A stretch of DNA of 64,000 nt from Streptomyces tanashiensis (lineage in GTDB: Bacteria > Actinomycetota > Actinomycetes > Streptomycetales > Streptomycetaceae): assembly GCF_014648895.1 (NCBI RefSeq), contig NZ_BMRZ01000013.1:150840-214839 (forward strand). The letters run 5' to 3'. A model generated the notes under the pieces. The model saw nothing but the letters and a program-made list of their open reading frames with translations. It did no database searches and had not been told where the DNA came from. Below are positions 43,670 through 52,336 of this stretch, in pieces (the stretch's first letter is position 1; each line of letters opens with the position of its first letter). A program made the position numbers and the translations under genes.

Positions 43670-45039
43670 GATGGGCGCTCGTCAAGGTGTCGCTGGCCGT
43701 CACCGTCATGGTCGTCTTCGCCTTCGCCGTCCCCCTCGGGCTCGTCGTCAAGGAGATGGCCCGCGACCGGGCGTTCTCCAACGCCGAACGGCGTGCCGCC
43801 GGGCTCGCGCCCGTCCTCGCGATCACCACCGACCGCGACGAACTCGACAAGGCCGTCGCCACCACCGAGGACGGCGCCGCCGGACGCCTCGCCATCCACG
43901 TCCCCGCCGCCGAACCCGGCGGGACCGCGCTGGAGATCGGCACCCGGCGGGCCGACCCGGCGGAGCTCGCCGCGACCCGCACCCTCGGCCGCGCCTCCAT
44001 CGCCGAGGTGCCCGGCGGCTTCGCCCTGCTCCAGCCCACCGCGCTCAGCAACGCCCAGGTCGCCGTCGTCGAACTCTTCGTCCCCGAGGGCGAGGTCAGC
44101 AACGGCGTCGCCACCGCCTGGCTCGTCCTCGCCGGCGTCGGCATCGCCCTGATCGTCGGCTCCGTCGCCGTCGCCGACCGCCTCGGCGTCCGCATGGTCC
44201 AGCCCGCCCAGCGGCTCGCGGGCGCCGCCCACGACCTCGGCGAGGGGAAGCTCGGCGCCCGCGTCCCCGAGGAGGGGCCGCCCGAACTCAAGTCGGCCGC
44301 CGTCGCCTTCAACTCGATGGCCGACCAGGTCGTGCAGCTCCTCGCCAACGAGCGCGAGCTGGCCGCCGACCTCTCCCACCGGCTCCGCACCCCGCTGACC
44401 GTCCTCCGGCTCAACGCGGCCTCGCTCGGCTCCGGCCCCGCCGCCGAGCAGACCCGCGCCGCCGTCGAACAGCTGGAGCGCGAGGTCGACATCATCATCC
44501 GCACGGCCCGCGAAGCGAAGCCGCAGACCCAGGCGACCGGGCCCGGCGCCGGCTGCGACGCCGCCGAAGTGGTCCGCGAGCGCATGGAGTTCTGGTCGGC
44601 GCTCGCCGAGGACGAGGGCCGCCGGGTGCGGGTCGCGGGCGTCGAGCGCCCGGTCCGCATCCCCGTCGCCCGCCCCGAACTCGTCGCCGCCCTCGACGCC
44701 CTGCTCGGCAACGTCTTCCGCCACACCCCCGAGGGCACGGCCTTCTCCATCGACGTCCACAACGGCGACGACGCCGTCATCGTCCTCGTCTCCGACGCGG
44801 GCGCCGGCATCGCCGACCCCGCCGCCGCGCTCGCGCGGGGCGCGGGCAGCGGACGCGACGGCTCCACCGGCCTCGGCCTCGACATCGTCCGCCGCATGGC
44901 CGAGTCGACGGGCGGCGACGTCCGCATCGGCCACTCGGTCCTCGGCGGCACCGAGGTGCGGATCTGGATCAGCCTCGACGGGCGCGGAACCGGTGCGGGC
45001 GGGAGCGGGGGCCGGCGCGGCCGCCGCCGCAAGGCGTGA
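43666..45039 (+). CDS. Sensor histidine kinase, OmpR-type partner
   Basis: 457 aa. Two TM helices (LVKVSLAVTVMVVFAFAVPLG and TAWLVLAGVGIALIVGSVAVA) flank a ~115-residue extracellular loop; then HAMP, H-box ADLSHRLRTPLTVL (His238), N-box DALLGNVFRHTPEG and G-boxes DAGAGI and GSTGLGLDIV. Basic Gly/Arg tail. GTG 43666 overlaps the regulator stop by 4 nt. Signal is unknown; the large loop suggests an envelope cue. Confidence 0.92.
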   Translation: MRWALVKVSLAVTVMVVFAFAVPLGLVVKEMARDRAFSNAERRAAGLAPVLAITTDRDELDKAVATTEDGAAGRLAIHVPAAEPGGTALEIGTRRADPAELAATRTLGRASIAEVPGGFALLQPTALSNAQVAVVELFVPEGEVSNGVATAWLVLAGVGIALIVGSVAVADRLGVRMVQPAQRLAGAAHDLGEGKLGARVPEEGPPELKSAAVAFNSMADQVVQLLANERELAADLSHRLRTPLTVLRLNAASLGSGPAAEQTRAAVEQLEREVDIIIRTAREAKPQTQATGPGAGCDAAEVVRERMEFWSALAEDEGRRVRVAGVERPVRIPVARPELVAALDALLGNVFRHTPEGTAFSIDVHNGDDAVIVLVSDAGAGIADPAAALARGAGSGRDGSTGLGLDIVRRMAESTGGDVRIGHSVLGGTEVRIWISLDGRGTGAGGSGGRRGRRRKA

Positions 45040-45083
45040 CGCCCCGCTTCCCGGCGCCCAACCTTTCGTGGTCCCGATGCCTT

Positions 45084-45102
45084 CCTTAAGCGGAGCCTAA
45101 GG
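45084..45102. promoter_or_regulatory. CCTTAAGC-GGA-GCCTAAGG palindrome before GH18 gene
   Basis: Seven of eight arm positions pair around a GGA centre, 101 bp before the GH18 start and 44 bp after the kinase stop. The CTTAAG/CTAAG core is a plausible site for the adjacent OmpR-type regulator. Confidence 0.5.
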
Positions 45103-45203
45103 ATCCCGACAGGGTTCCCCGGCACGGCATTTGTCCGCTTCCCGGTCGCTAGCGTGCTGCCGCACCCCACTCCTCACCCCCGGCACGCAGAGGCAGGCAC
45201 GCG

Positions 45204-46721
45204 ATGGTCAGCAGTTCGCACCGGCGCAGGACGAGCACCCGGACCAAGGTCGTCGGAGCGGTCGTCGCGGCGGCCGTCGTCGGCGGCGGGGCCTTCGTGC
45301 TCACCGGCACCGCCCAGGCCGCCGCCGTCGGCGCCGCCTACACCCGGACCAGCTCCTGGACCGGCGGCTACACCGGCCAGTACGTCGTCACCAACGAGAC
45401 GACCGCCGCCCAGTCCGACTGGACCCTGGAGTTCGACCTCCCGGCCGGCACCGCCATCGGCTCCCTCTGGAACGGCGAGTACACCGTCTCCGGCGGCCAC
45501 GTCACCGTGAAGCCCGCGAGCTGGAACAGGCAGCTGGCACCGGGCGCCTCGGTCACCGTCGGCTTCGTCACCTCCGCCGCGGGTCAGGCCGGCGACCCCG
45601 CCAACTGCCGCATCAACAAGGCCGCCTGCTCCGCCGGCGGCACCGCCCCCACCCCCAGCGGCCGCCCCACCGGGCAGCCCACCGCGACGGCCTCCCCGAA
45701 GCCGACGGCCACGGCGACGACCTCCCCGAAGCCGACCGCCACCGCCACGGCCACCGCCACGGCGACCGCGACCGCGAGCCCGAAGCCCACCCCGACCCCC
45801 ACCGCGACCGCGACGGGCGCTCCGGCCACGGCCGCCAAGTACGCCCCGTACGTCGACACCTCGCTCTACCCGGCGTACGACCTGCTCGCCACCGCCGACG
45901 CCACCGGCGTGAAGGAGTTCAACCTCGCCTTCGTCACCTCCGGCGGCTCCTGCGCCCCGCTGTGGGGCGGCGTCACCGACCTGGCGAACGACAAGGTCGC
46001 GGCCCAGATCGGCGCCCTGCGCGCCAAGGGCGGTGACGTCCGGGTCTCCTTCGGCGGCGCCGCCGGTCACGAACTGGCCCTGAACTGCTCGACCTCCTCG
46101 GCGCTCGCCGCCGCGTACGGCAAGGTCGTCGACCAGTACAAGCTCACCAAGGTCGACTTCGACATCGAGGGCGCGGCCCTCCCGGACACCGCCGCCAACA
46201 CGCGTCGCGCGCAGGCGATCGCCCAGCTGCAGAAGTCCCACCCGGGCCTGAACGTCTCCTTCACCCTGCCGGTCATGCCCGAGGGCCTCACCCAGCCCGG
46301 CGTGGACCTGCTCGCCGACGCGAAGAGGAACGGGGTCCGCGTCGACGCCGTCAACATCATGGCGATGGACTACGGGCCGGCGTACAGCGCCGACATGGGC
46401 ACGTACGCGATCCAGGCCGCCACCGCGACCCAGGCCCAGATCAAGGGCGTCCTCGGCCTCTCCGACGCCGCCGCCTGGAAGGCCGTCGCCGTCACCCCGA
46501 TGATCGGCGTCAACGACGTCAGCAGCGAGGTCTTCAAGGTCGACGACGCCACCCAGCTCGTCGACTTCGCGAAGTCCAAGGGCATCGGCTGGCTCTCGAT
46601 GTGGTCCTCGACCCGTGACAAGCAGTGCGCGGCCGGCGCCGTGACCTACGCCGACCCCACGTGCTCCTCGATCCTCCAGCAGCCGCTGGCCTTCACGAAG
46701 GCCTTCGGCGCCTACCGATAA
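45204..46721 (+). CDS. Secreted GH18 chitinase-like enzyme with N-terminal CBM2
   Basis: 505 aa. Signal peptide (VVGAVVAAAVVGGGAFVLTG, cut near AQAAA), CBM2-type cellulose/chitin-binding module (~40-145: SSWTGGYTGQYVVTNETTA, WTLEFDLPAGTAIGSLWN), an Ala-Thr-Pro linker, and a GH18 barrel from ~210 (YAPYVDTSLYPAYDL) with the catalytic VDFDIEG (Asp318, Asp320, Glu322). The barrel is of the compact ChiC/endo-type. No DasR site was found upstream, so its control differs from the GH18 at 27151. ATG 45204 has a GAGG site. The two-component operon precedes it. Confidence 0.9.
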   Translation: MVSSSHRRRTSTRTKVVGAVVAAAVVGGGAFVLTGTAQAAAVGAAYTRTSSWTGGYTGQYVVTNETTAAQSDWTLEFDLPAGTAIGSLWNGEYTVSGGHVTVKPASWNRQLAPGASVTVGFVTSAAGQAGDPANCRINKAACSAGGTAPTPSGRPTGQPTATASPKPTATATTSPKPTATATATATATATASPKPTPTPTATATGAPATAAKYAPYVDTSLYPAYDLLATADATGVKEFNLAFVTSGGSCAPLWGGVTDLANDKVAAQIGALRAKGGDVRVSFGGAAGHELALNCSTSSALAAAYGKVVDQYKLTKVDFDIEGAALPDTAANTRRAQAIAQLQKSHPGLNVSFTLPVMPEGLTQPGVDLLADAKRNGVRVDAVNIMAMDYGPAYSADMGTYAIQAATATQAQIKGVLGLSDAAAWKAVAVTPMIGVNDVSSEVFKVDDATQLVDFAKSKGIGWLSMWSSTRDKQCAAGAVTYADPTCSSILQQPLAFTKAFGAYR

Positions 46722-46741
46722 GCCACCGCGCCCCCCACACC

Positions 46742-46786
46742 GCGCGCCCCGGCCGGCTTCCACCCCCACCACCGGCCGGGGCGCGC
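46742..46786 (+). terminator. Hairpin terminator after CBM2-GH18 gene
   Basis: GCGCGCCCCGGCCGG / CCGGCCGGGGCGCGC, perfect 15-bp stem with a 15-nt loop, 21 bp beyond the stop codon. Confidence 0.9.
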
Positions 46787-46918
46787 CCTCCTGTCTCCCG
46801 CGCGGACGCGCGGGAGACCTTCCGCTTCTCCGCGCCGTCGCTCACCGCCTCGCCCGTACGAGTGACGGAGCACACATCCCGGGAGCGCTCCCAGGGTGTC
46901 GATGGCGGCAGGAACGAC

Positions 46919-46950
46919 TCAGGCCCCGGTTCTTTCGAACCGGGGCCTGA
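46919..46950 (-). terminator. Hairpin terminator of tRNA-His
   Basis: TCAGGCCCCGGTTC / GAACCGGGGCCTGA, perfect 14-bp stem with loop TTTC, 8 nt beyond the tRNA 3' end. Confidence 0.9.
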
Positions 46951-46958
46951 GCCTTCAG

Positions 46959-47031
46959 GGTGAGTAACGGGACTCGAACCCGCGACATCCTGGACCACAA
47001 CCAGGTGCTCTACCAGCTGAGCTATACCCAC
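46959..47031 (-). tRNA. tRNA-His (anticodon GTG)
   Basis: On the minus strand: GTGGGTA acceptor, GCTCAGCTGGTAGAGC D arm, CTGGTTGTGGTCCAG anticodon arm, GGTTCGAGTCC T arm, TACTCAC-C. The genomic base before the 5' end (47032) is G on this strand and would supply the G-1 that pairs with C73, an identity element of tRNA-His. CCA is not encoded. It stands between the GH18 terminator and orn, its usual Streptomyces place. Confidence 0.97.
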
Positions 47032-47147
47032 CATGACCGGCGGTTTTCCCGAAGGTTTCCCCGACCGGCCGAGAAGAAGTCTACAGGGTTCCGAGGGGTG
47101 CTCGCGCACGCATTGTTCGGCGGGCGCGAGCGGGCCCGTTCGTACGG

Positions 47148-47750
47148 CTATTCGGCGGGGACGACGTGCCGGGCCGCGATCCGCTTCGCGGTGTCCGAGT
47201 CGGGTCCGGGCTGCGGGACGAAGATCGCCTCGCGGTAGTAGCGCAGCTCGGCGATGGACTCGCGGATGTCGGCGAGGGCCCGGTGGTTGCCGTTCTTCTC
47301 CGGACTGTTGAAATACGCCCTCGGGTACCAGCGGCGGGCCAGCTCCTTGACCGAGGAGACATCGACGATCCGGTAGTGCAGGTGGCCCTCCAGGGCGGGC
47401 ATGTCGCGGGCGAGGAAGCCGCGGTCCGTGGAGACCGAGTTCCCGCACAGCGGCGCCTTGCCGGGCTCCTTGACGTGCTCGCGGATGTACGCGAGGACCT
47501 GGGCCTCCGCGTCGGCGAGCGTGGTGCCGTCGGCGAGCGCGTCCAGCAGCCCCGAGGCCGTGTGCATCTGGCGCACGATCTCGGGCATGGTCTCCAGGGC
47601 GGCGTCCGGCGGACGGATCACGATGTCCACTCCGTCGCCGAGCACGTTCAGTTCCGAGTCGGTGACCAGTGCGGCCACCTCGATGAGTGCGTCGTCCGTC
47701 AGCGAGAGCCCGGTCATCTCGCAGTCGATCCACACCATGCGATCGTTCAT
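47148..47750 (-). CDS. orn: Oligoribonuclease
   Basis: 200 aa, full length. DEDDh exonuclease: Asp9 and Glu11 in WIDCEMTGL, Asp in STDRGFLARDMP, and the HRALADI His/Asp pair near residue 157. It degrades 2-5-nt RNAs, including pGpG from c-di-GMP breakdown, so it completes the pathway of the GGDEF-EAL enzyme. In S. coelicolor and S. griseus it is downstream of adpA and partly cotranscribed with it; here two genes stand between. ATG 47750 has a weak site. Confidence 0.96.
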   Translation of the reverse strand: MNDRMVWIDCEMTGLSLTDDALIEVAALVTDSELNVLGDGVDIVIRPPDAALETMPEIVRQMHTASGLLDALADGTTLADAEAQVLAYIREHVKEPGKAPLCGNSVSTDRGFLARDMPALEGHLHYRIVDVSSVKELARRWYPRAYFNSPEKNGNHRALADIRESIAELRYYREAIFVPQPGPDSDTAKRIAARHVVPAE

Positions 47751-47816
47751 GCGTCCTACCCTAAGACGTGATCAGCGTCTCGCCCCAGAGGGCGAGCCGC
47801 ACCACGGCTCCCGGCC

Positions 47817-48752
47817 TCAGCCGCCCAGGACCTCGGCGGCGGTCCTCAGCTGCCCCTCGATGTCCTTCTTCACCTGGTCGAGCTCCTCGGCGTGCGCCTC
47901 GATCGCCTGCTTCTGGTAGGCGACGTCGACCGCGTACCAGACGCCCGCGACATTGTTCTTGATCTTGCACCGGGCATCCACGGTGGCGACGTTCCGCTCC
48001 TCCGCGGAGGCCGTCCCGCCGACCCACTTCTTGTCGTCGGAGGCCTCGATCGGGCTCTTGTAGTGGTATCCGCTCTGCGCCATGCACCGCGACCACTGGG
48101 CGAAGACGGCCAGCACCCGCCCGTCCTGGAGCGACTTTCCGAAGCTGTCGAGATTCACGTCATTGGCGACCTGGGCGTCCCCGTAATCGCCCAGCTTCCG
48201 CCGCGCCTCGCCGATGCAGCCGCCCTCGGGAACCTTCTGGCCGTCGAGGTCCTGGCCGCCCTTTCCGCTCTTCTGGGAGAGGTCGGCGGTGCCGGTGAGG
48301 ATCATGCGCTCATTCGCGCTGATCTTCCGGACCTGCTCCTTCGTCGCTTTCGCTCCGGCGTCGGAGGCCGGGTTCCGGGGCGTTCTGTACCCGTGGACGG
48401 CGGTCTTCGCGGGATCCAGCTTTCCGTATCGGTACTGGGAGATGGTCTGGCCGGAGGGGTCCGCCGCGAGCAGGGGGTCGCCGTACTCGAAACCGAAGCG
48501 CTTCATGCATTGCGTGCGCAAGGCGTATTCGGCCTTCCCGAGCCTGTTCCACTGCGCCTCGGAGAGCAGATAGGCCTCCACGGGGACGGGGTCGGTCACC
48601 GCCGTGGTGATTTTCGGGACATCGGCCGTGGCGGGAATTCCCGGCTCCCCCTTCGTCCCGCCGGCGGAAGGGCTGCCGCAGCCGGCGAGCAGGACTGCCG
48701 CGAGCGAGACCGGAAGGGCGGCGGTGAGGGTGCGGGGGAGGGAGCTTCCCAT
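47817..48752 (-). CDS. Hypothetical lipoprotein
   Basis: 311 aa. Lipobox LLAGC (Cys about 24) after SLPRTLTAALPVSLAAV. The mature part is soluble with several Cys (TQCMKRFGF, GGCIGEARRKL, SRCMAQSGYHY, DARCKIKNN) that could pair. No family is recognised; the CMxxxG pattern recurs in Streptomyces envelope proteins of unknown role. ATG 48752 follows GAAGGA. It lies between orn and an I36-like gene and is inserted between adpA and orn compared with the S. coelicolor order I recall. Confidence 0.72.
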   Translation of the reverse strand: MGSSLPRTLTAALPVSLAAVLLAGCGSPSAGGTKGEPGIPATADVPKITTAVTDPVPVEAYLLSEAQWNRLGKAEYALRTQCMKRFGFEYGDPLLAADPSGQTISQYRYGKLDPAKTAVHGYRTPRNPASDAGAKATKEQVRKISANERMILTGTADLSQKSGKGGQDLDGQKVPEGGCIGEARRKLGDYGDAQVANDVNLDSFGKSLQDGRVLAVFAQWSRCMAQSGYHYKSPIEASDDKKWVGGTASAEERNVATVDARCKIKNNVAGVWYAVDVAYQKQAIEAHAEELDQVKKDIEGQLRTAAEVLGG

Positions 48753-48862
48753 GGGGGCGTGGTTCCTTCGAGGTGGTGATCCGGAGCAAGGGGACGCGGG
48801 AGGGGCGCTCCGCCGGTGCACACCGGCCGGAGTGCCCCTCTTCAGCCGTGGCGGCGGGGTGA

Positions 48863-49282
48863 TCAGCCCGTTCCGTAGTCGATGAACTTGCCGGAGGCGT
48901 TGTTGTTCTTCATCGTCGAGTTGAGATTTCCCTTTCCGTCCGCCGGGATGGTCTGGTAGGCGTAATTGCCGTTGTAGTTCGAGTTGTAGTAGACCCGAAT
49001 ACGGCTCAGTCTGTCCCAGTTGTCCACGGAGGCGGCATTGTTCTTGACCACGACCCCGTTCCCGTTGCTGCCGGCGAGGCTGGTCTCGAAGTAGCGGCCG
49101 GAGTAGTCCGGGGTGTCGTACTCCTGCTTGTACATGGCCCCCTTGTAGTCGGAGTTGTAGTACAGGCAGGCATGGAAGTCGGCACACCCGATGACGGCGT
49201 TCGCCGGGGCCGCGAGAGCGAGGGACGATCCGACGACGGCCAGAGCGAGGCCTCCGGATACGAAGAGACGCCTGACGTTCAT
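48863..49282 (-). CDS. Secreted peptidase-inhibitor I36-like protein
   Basis: 139 aa. Signal peptide (LFVSGGLALAVVGSSLALA, cut near ANAVIG). The mature ~110 residues are gamma-crystallin-like, rich in Tyr and Asn with repeated YYNSDYKG and YYNSNYNGN blocks and a C-x6-C pair (CADFHAC). This is the pattern of I36/SMI-type inhibitors and crystallin-like proteins of Streptomyces. Protease inhibition is a family property, not shown here. ATG 49282 follows AAAGGAA. No bldA TTA codon was noticed. Confidence 0.75.
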   Translation of the reverse strand: MNVRRLFVSGGLALAVVGSSLALAAPANAVIGCADFHACLYYNSDYKGAMYKQEYDTPDYSGRYFETSLAGSNGNGVVVKNNAASVDNWDRLSRIRVYYNSNYNGNYAYQTIPADGKGNLNSTMKNNNASGKFIDYGTG

Positions 49283-49462
49283 CACATTTCCTTTCGACGC
49301 ATGACGATCGGGAAAGTAGCAGGCGTCATGTCGGAAAAAGTGACGCATCATCACCACTGTCGGGCGCACTCCGCAAGGTGATCATTTCAATACCGCGCCG
49401 AGGGTTGTATTCCGGTCCGGCGGGTAGGAACCGAGGTTCCGGAGGGATGCGTTCCCCGGACG

Positions 49463-49503
49463 CCGAAGGGCCCCCGGGGGAGGTGTCCCCGAGGGCCCTT
49501 CGG
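49463..49503 (-). terminator. Hairpin terminator after adpA
   Basis: CCGAAGGGCCC...GGGCCCTTCGG with inner GGGGA/TCCCC pairing, 34 bp beyond the adpA stop. It would block read-through from adpA into the I36-like gene and orn. Confidence 0.85.
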
Positions 49504-49536
49504 TCCTGCGTCGCGCCGCTTGTGGCGGCGGCGGTC

Positions 49537-50697
49537 CTACGGCGCGCTGCGCTGGCCCGGCAGGGCCGGGCGTCCCGGCGCGTACGCGTCCGACTGCGGC
49601 TTGCCCGGCTCCAGCGGCCTGCGGAGTCCCGCCGGGCCCTGGGACGGCACCGCCGCCTCCAGCACCGCGGTGCCCGTCTCGCCCTGCGGCCGCCGGGCGC
49701 GGTACGCCGCGCGGTAGGCGGCCGGCGAGGAGCCGAGCTGCCGCCGGAAGTGGCCGCGCAGCGCCACCGGGGAGCGGAAGCCGCACCGGCCCGCGACCTC
49801 GTCGACCGAGTAGTCGGAGGTCTCGAGCAGCCGCTGCGCCTGCAGCACCCGCTGGGTGATCAGCCACTGGAGCGGGGCGGAGCCCGTCAGCGAGCGGAAC
49901 CGGCGGTCGAAGGTCCGCCGTGACATGTAGGCGCGCGCGGCGAGCGTCTCCACGTCGAACTGCTCGTGGAGGTGCTCCAGCGCCCAGGCGACGACCTCGG
50001 CCAGCGGGTCGGCGCCGATCTCCTCAGGTAAAGACCTGTCGAGGTAGCGCTCCTGACCGCCGCTGCGCCGCGGCGGGACGACCAGCCGGCGCGCAAGGGC
50101 GCCCGCGGCCTCCGTGCCGTGGTCGGTCCGCACGATGTGCAGACACAGATCGATTCCGGCCGCGGTGCCGGCGGAGGTCAGCACGTCCCCGTCGTCGACG
50201 AAGAGCTCCCGCGGATCCACGTGGACCGACGGATAGCGCTTGGCGAGCGTCGGCGCGTACATCCAGTGCGTGGTCGCCGGGCGGCCGTCGAGCAGTCCGG
50301 CCGCGGCCAGGACGAACGCCCCGGTGCACAGCCCGACGATCCTGGCCCCCTCCTCGTGCGCGCGGCGCAGCGCTTCGAGCGCCTCCGGCGGCGGCGGCGA
50401 GGTGATCGACCGCCAGGCCGGGACGACGACGGTGCCCGCCCGGCTGATGGCCTCCAGGCCGTACGGCGCGGTGAGTTCGAGCCCACCGGTGGTCCGCAGC
50501 GGGCCCTCCTCGCCGGCGCAGACGAGCAGCCGGTAGCGGGGCACTCCGGCGTCCTGCCGGTCGATGCCGAACACGGAGAGCGGGATGGAGCTCTCGAAGA
50601 TGGGGCCGCCGCTGAACAGCAGCACCGCGACGACTTCGCGACGGCGGCGCCCGGACAGCTTCCGTGCGACCTCCGGTGCGGCGGAGTCCTGGCTCAT
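49537..50697 (-). CDS. adpA: AdpA, AraC-family central developmental activator
   Basis: 386 aa. N-terminal DJ-1/PfpI (class I glutaminase-like) dimerisation domain at ~20-195 (VAVLLFSGGPIFESSIPLSVFG, IVGLCTGAFVLAAAGLLDG in parts) and C-terminal AraC DNA-binding domain at ~225-330 with the strongly conserved YMSRRTFDRRFRS and FRSPVALRGHFRRQLG helices. Codon 223 (50029-50031, plus-strand TAA) is TTA in the linker, as in other Streptomyces adpA genes, making translation depend on the bldA tRNA. AdpA activates hundreds of genes for aerial growth and secondary metabolism and represses its own promoter. The C-terminal tail is shorter than in S. coelicolor. Confidence 0.96.
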   Translation of the reverse strand: MSQDSAAPEVARKLSGRRRREVVAVLLFSGGPIFESSIPLSVFGIDRQDAGVPRYRLLVCAGEEGPLRTTGGLELTAPYGLEAISRAGTVVVPAWRSITSPPPPEALEALRRAHEEGARIVGLCTGAFVLAAAGLLDGRPATTHWMYAPTLAKRYPSVHVDPRELFVDDGDVLTSAGTAAGIDLCLHIVRTDHGTEAAGALARRLVVPPRRSGGQERYLDRSLPEEIGADPLAEVVAWALEHLHEQFDVETLAARAYMSRRTFDRRFRSLTGSAPLQWLITQRVLQAQRLLETSDYSVDEVAGRCGFRSPVALRGHFRRQLGSSPAAYRAAYRARRPQGETGTAVLEAAVPSQGPAGLRRPLEPGKPQSDAYAPGRPALPGQRSAP

Positions 50698-51118
50698 GAC
50701 GCTAAGCCCCCCTCGGTGTTCGCGTCTCCCTGGTCGTGTCGCTCCTGCACGTTTCCCCTCGGTTTTGCACGAGACCCCAGTCTTCGGTACCCATGATCGA
50801 ATCTACTGTGTCCCGTGGCGCCGGCGTGACAAGTTCTCCATCCGGTGGATTGTCGACAAGGCAACTTGGCGTGAAGCGATCGATCGCCGCGTCGTGCCTC
50901 CGACGGCCGCCCGGGGGAGGCGCGGTACGGCGAACGCCCCCGTACGCGGGGGGTGCGGGCCCTTGATACGGGGCTTCCGCGGCCTTCGGTGCCGGGGTTG
51001 GCCAACCGTTCCGCCAAGGACTCGCCGGCGGCTGGAAGTTGGCTGAAAACATATGGGGTCGGGTGTGCGAACCTGTCAACTCGAAGAGGGTCGGGGCAGG
51101 ATTCCGGCCCCCCGGAGG
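50698..51118. other. Long upstream region of adpA
   Basis: 421 bp without a supported gene, agreeing with the long regulated promoter/leader usual for adpA. TTGGCGTGAAGC (50867-50878) resembles the AdpA site TGGCSNGWWY except for its last base, so autoregulation there is only possible. No ArpA or BldD box was clear. Confidence 0.5.
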
Positions 51119-51472
51119 CTAGCTCCGGCGCCGGGGCCGGACCGTCTCCGCGCGTAGCCCGCGCTCCGAGCGGCTCAGCAGCAGCCGGCAGGCGGCGGTC
51201 ACCGACACGAGACCGAGCGCGGTCCCGGCGGCCCCGCCGAGCGAGGCGCCGTAGACGACGAGGATCACGGGGACCAGGACGCAGCAGAAGACCGCCCAGC
51301 GGACGACGTCACCGGCCTGGCCCGCCGCTCCCTGCCCTGCCGCCGTCCCCGGCTCCGTCCCCGGCTCCGGGGCCGGGGGGAGGGCGGGTGCCCGGCGGCG
51401 GCCGCGGGGCGCGCCGAGCGCGGGGGAGGGGGCTGCGGAGGTCTGGCCGGCGGCGGTCGATGGTGCGGGCAC
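51119..51472 (-). CDS. Small membrane protein
   Basis: 117 aa. Pro/Ala-rich first 60 residues, then two hydrophobic segments (VVRWAVFCCVLVPVILVVYG; GGAAGTALGLVSVTAACRLLL) and a basic tail (RSERGLRAETVRPRRRS). GTG 51472 follows AGGGAG. Its place beside adpA matches a conserved membrane protein of that locus. Function unknown; a longer frame to 52255 reads through the stress-protein promoter and gene on the other strand and is not used. Confidence 0.72.
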   Translation of the reverse strand: MPAPSTAAGQTSAAPSPALGAPRGRRRAPALPPAPEPGTEPGTAAGQGAAGQAGDVVRWAVFCCVLVPVILVVYGASLGGAAGTALGLVSVTAACRLLLSRSERGLRAETVRPRRRS

Positions 51473-51814
51473 GGGCGGTCTCCCTGCGACGGTGGGCTGG
51501 ACCTGTGGCAACGAGGAGCGGAACGTTCCGGTCACTCTCGGCGACGTCCGTTTGGCCCCCGTACGGACGCCTGTAGGGCACATCCGGCATTGCCAGATCC
51601 CGAACCCCTCGTGCATGCTCCCTGGGACGCCGCGCGCGAGCGGCGGGCACGCCAGGAGTGGCACAGCGGGCACTGGGCAGGAGAGGAGTGTCGCCGTACC
51701 CTTGGGGGTATGGGCTTGGGAAGATGATTCCCGGACACAGCTCCGCCGCCACCCGTCGTTCGTCCCCTCCTTTCCCCGTCCCTTCCCACGAGGACCCTCT
51801 TCGCCGAGACACCG
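51473..51814. promoter_or_regulatory. Divergent region with CsoR-like site (51697-51710)
   Basis: 342 bp between the membrane protein and the universal stress protein. TACCC-TTGG-GGGTA at 51697-51710 has the symmetry of CsoR/RcnR-family (copper or other metal/sulphur sensing) operators, 104 bp before the stress gene. CGGAACGTTCCG at 51519-51530 is a perfect 12-bp palindrome near the membrane-protein start. Confidence 0.5.
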
Positions 51815-52336
51815 ATGGCCGGTCACGAATTCCCCGAACCCGCGGACCGCAAGCGCGTCGCCGATTCCACGGTCGACCCCCTCGCGGTGGAACAGCCACG
51901 TCATGCCTGCGACCCGGCCTTCCGGCACGGGGTGGTCGTCGGCTTCGACGGCTCCACGTCCAGTGAGCGTGCCCTCGCGTACGCGATCGGCATGGCCCGC
52001 CGCTCCGGATCGGGCCTGATCATCGTGCATGTGGCCAACCGGCTGCCCACCACGGTGTGGGCCGGCTGTGAGCCCCCGGTCTTCGTCGACGTGCCGGACC
52101 ACCGCACCGAGGTCCTCGGTCTGGAGCTGGCCTGCGCCGAGCACCTCTCCGAGGTGCCGTGGATCCTCGTCGAGCGCGGCGGCGACATCTGCCACGAGCT
52201 GGAGGAGGTCGGCCGGGAGTACTCGGCCGACGCGATCGTGGTCGGCTCCACCCACGGGATCGTCGGCCGGATCTTCGGCTCGGTCGCCGGACGCCTCGCG
52301 CGCCGCGCCCAGCGGCCCGTCATCGTCATCCCGTAA
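51815..52336 (+). CDS. Universal stress protein (UspA family)
   Basis: 173 aa, one Usp domain from ~38. VVVGFDGSTSSERALAYAIGMA begins the alpha/beta fold (shown here as its core) and the ATP motif GSTHGIVGRIFGSVAGRL ends it before PVIVIP. Such proteins bind ATP and accumulate under stress. A CsoR-like palindrome upstream may link it to metal or sulphide stress. ATG 51815 is the first plausible start; residues 1-35 are unusually polar. Confidence 0.88.
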   Translation: MAGHEFPEPADRKRVADSTVDPLAVEQPRHACDPAFRHGVVVGFDGSTSSERALAYAIGMARRSGSGLIIVHVANRLPTTVWAGCEPPVFVDVPDHRTEVLGLELACAEHLSEVPWILVERGGDICHELEEVGREYSADAIVVGSTHGIVGRIFGSVAGRLARRAQRPVIVIP

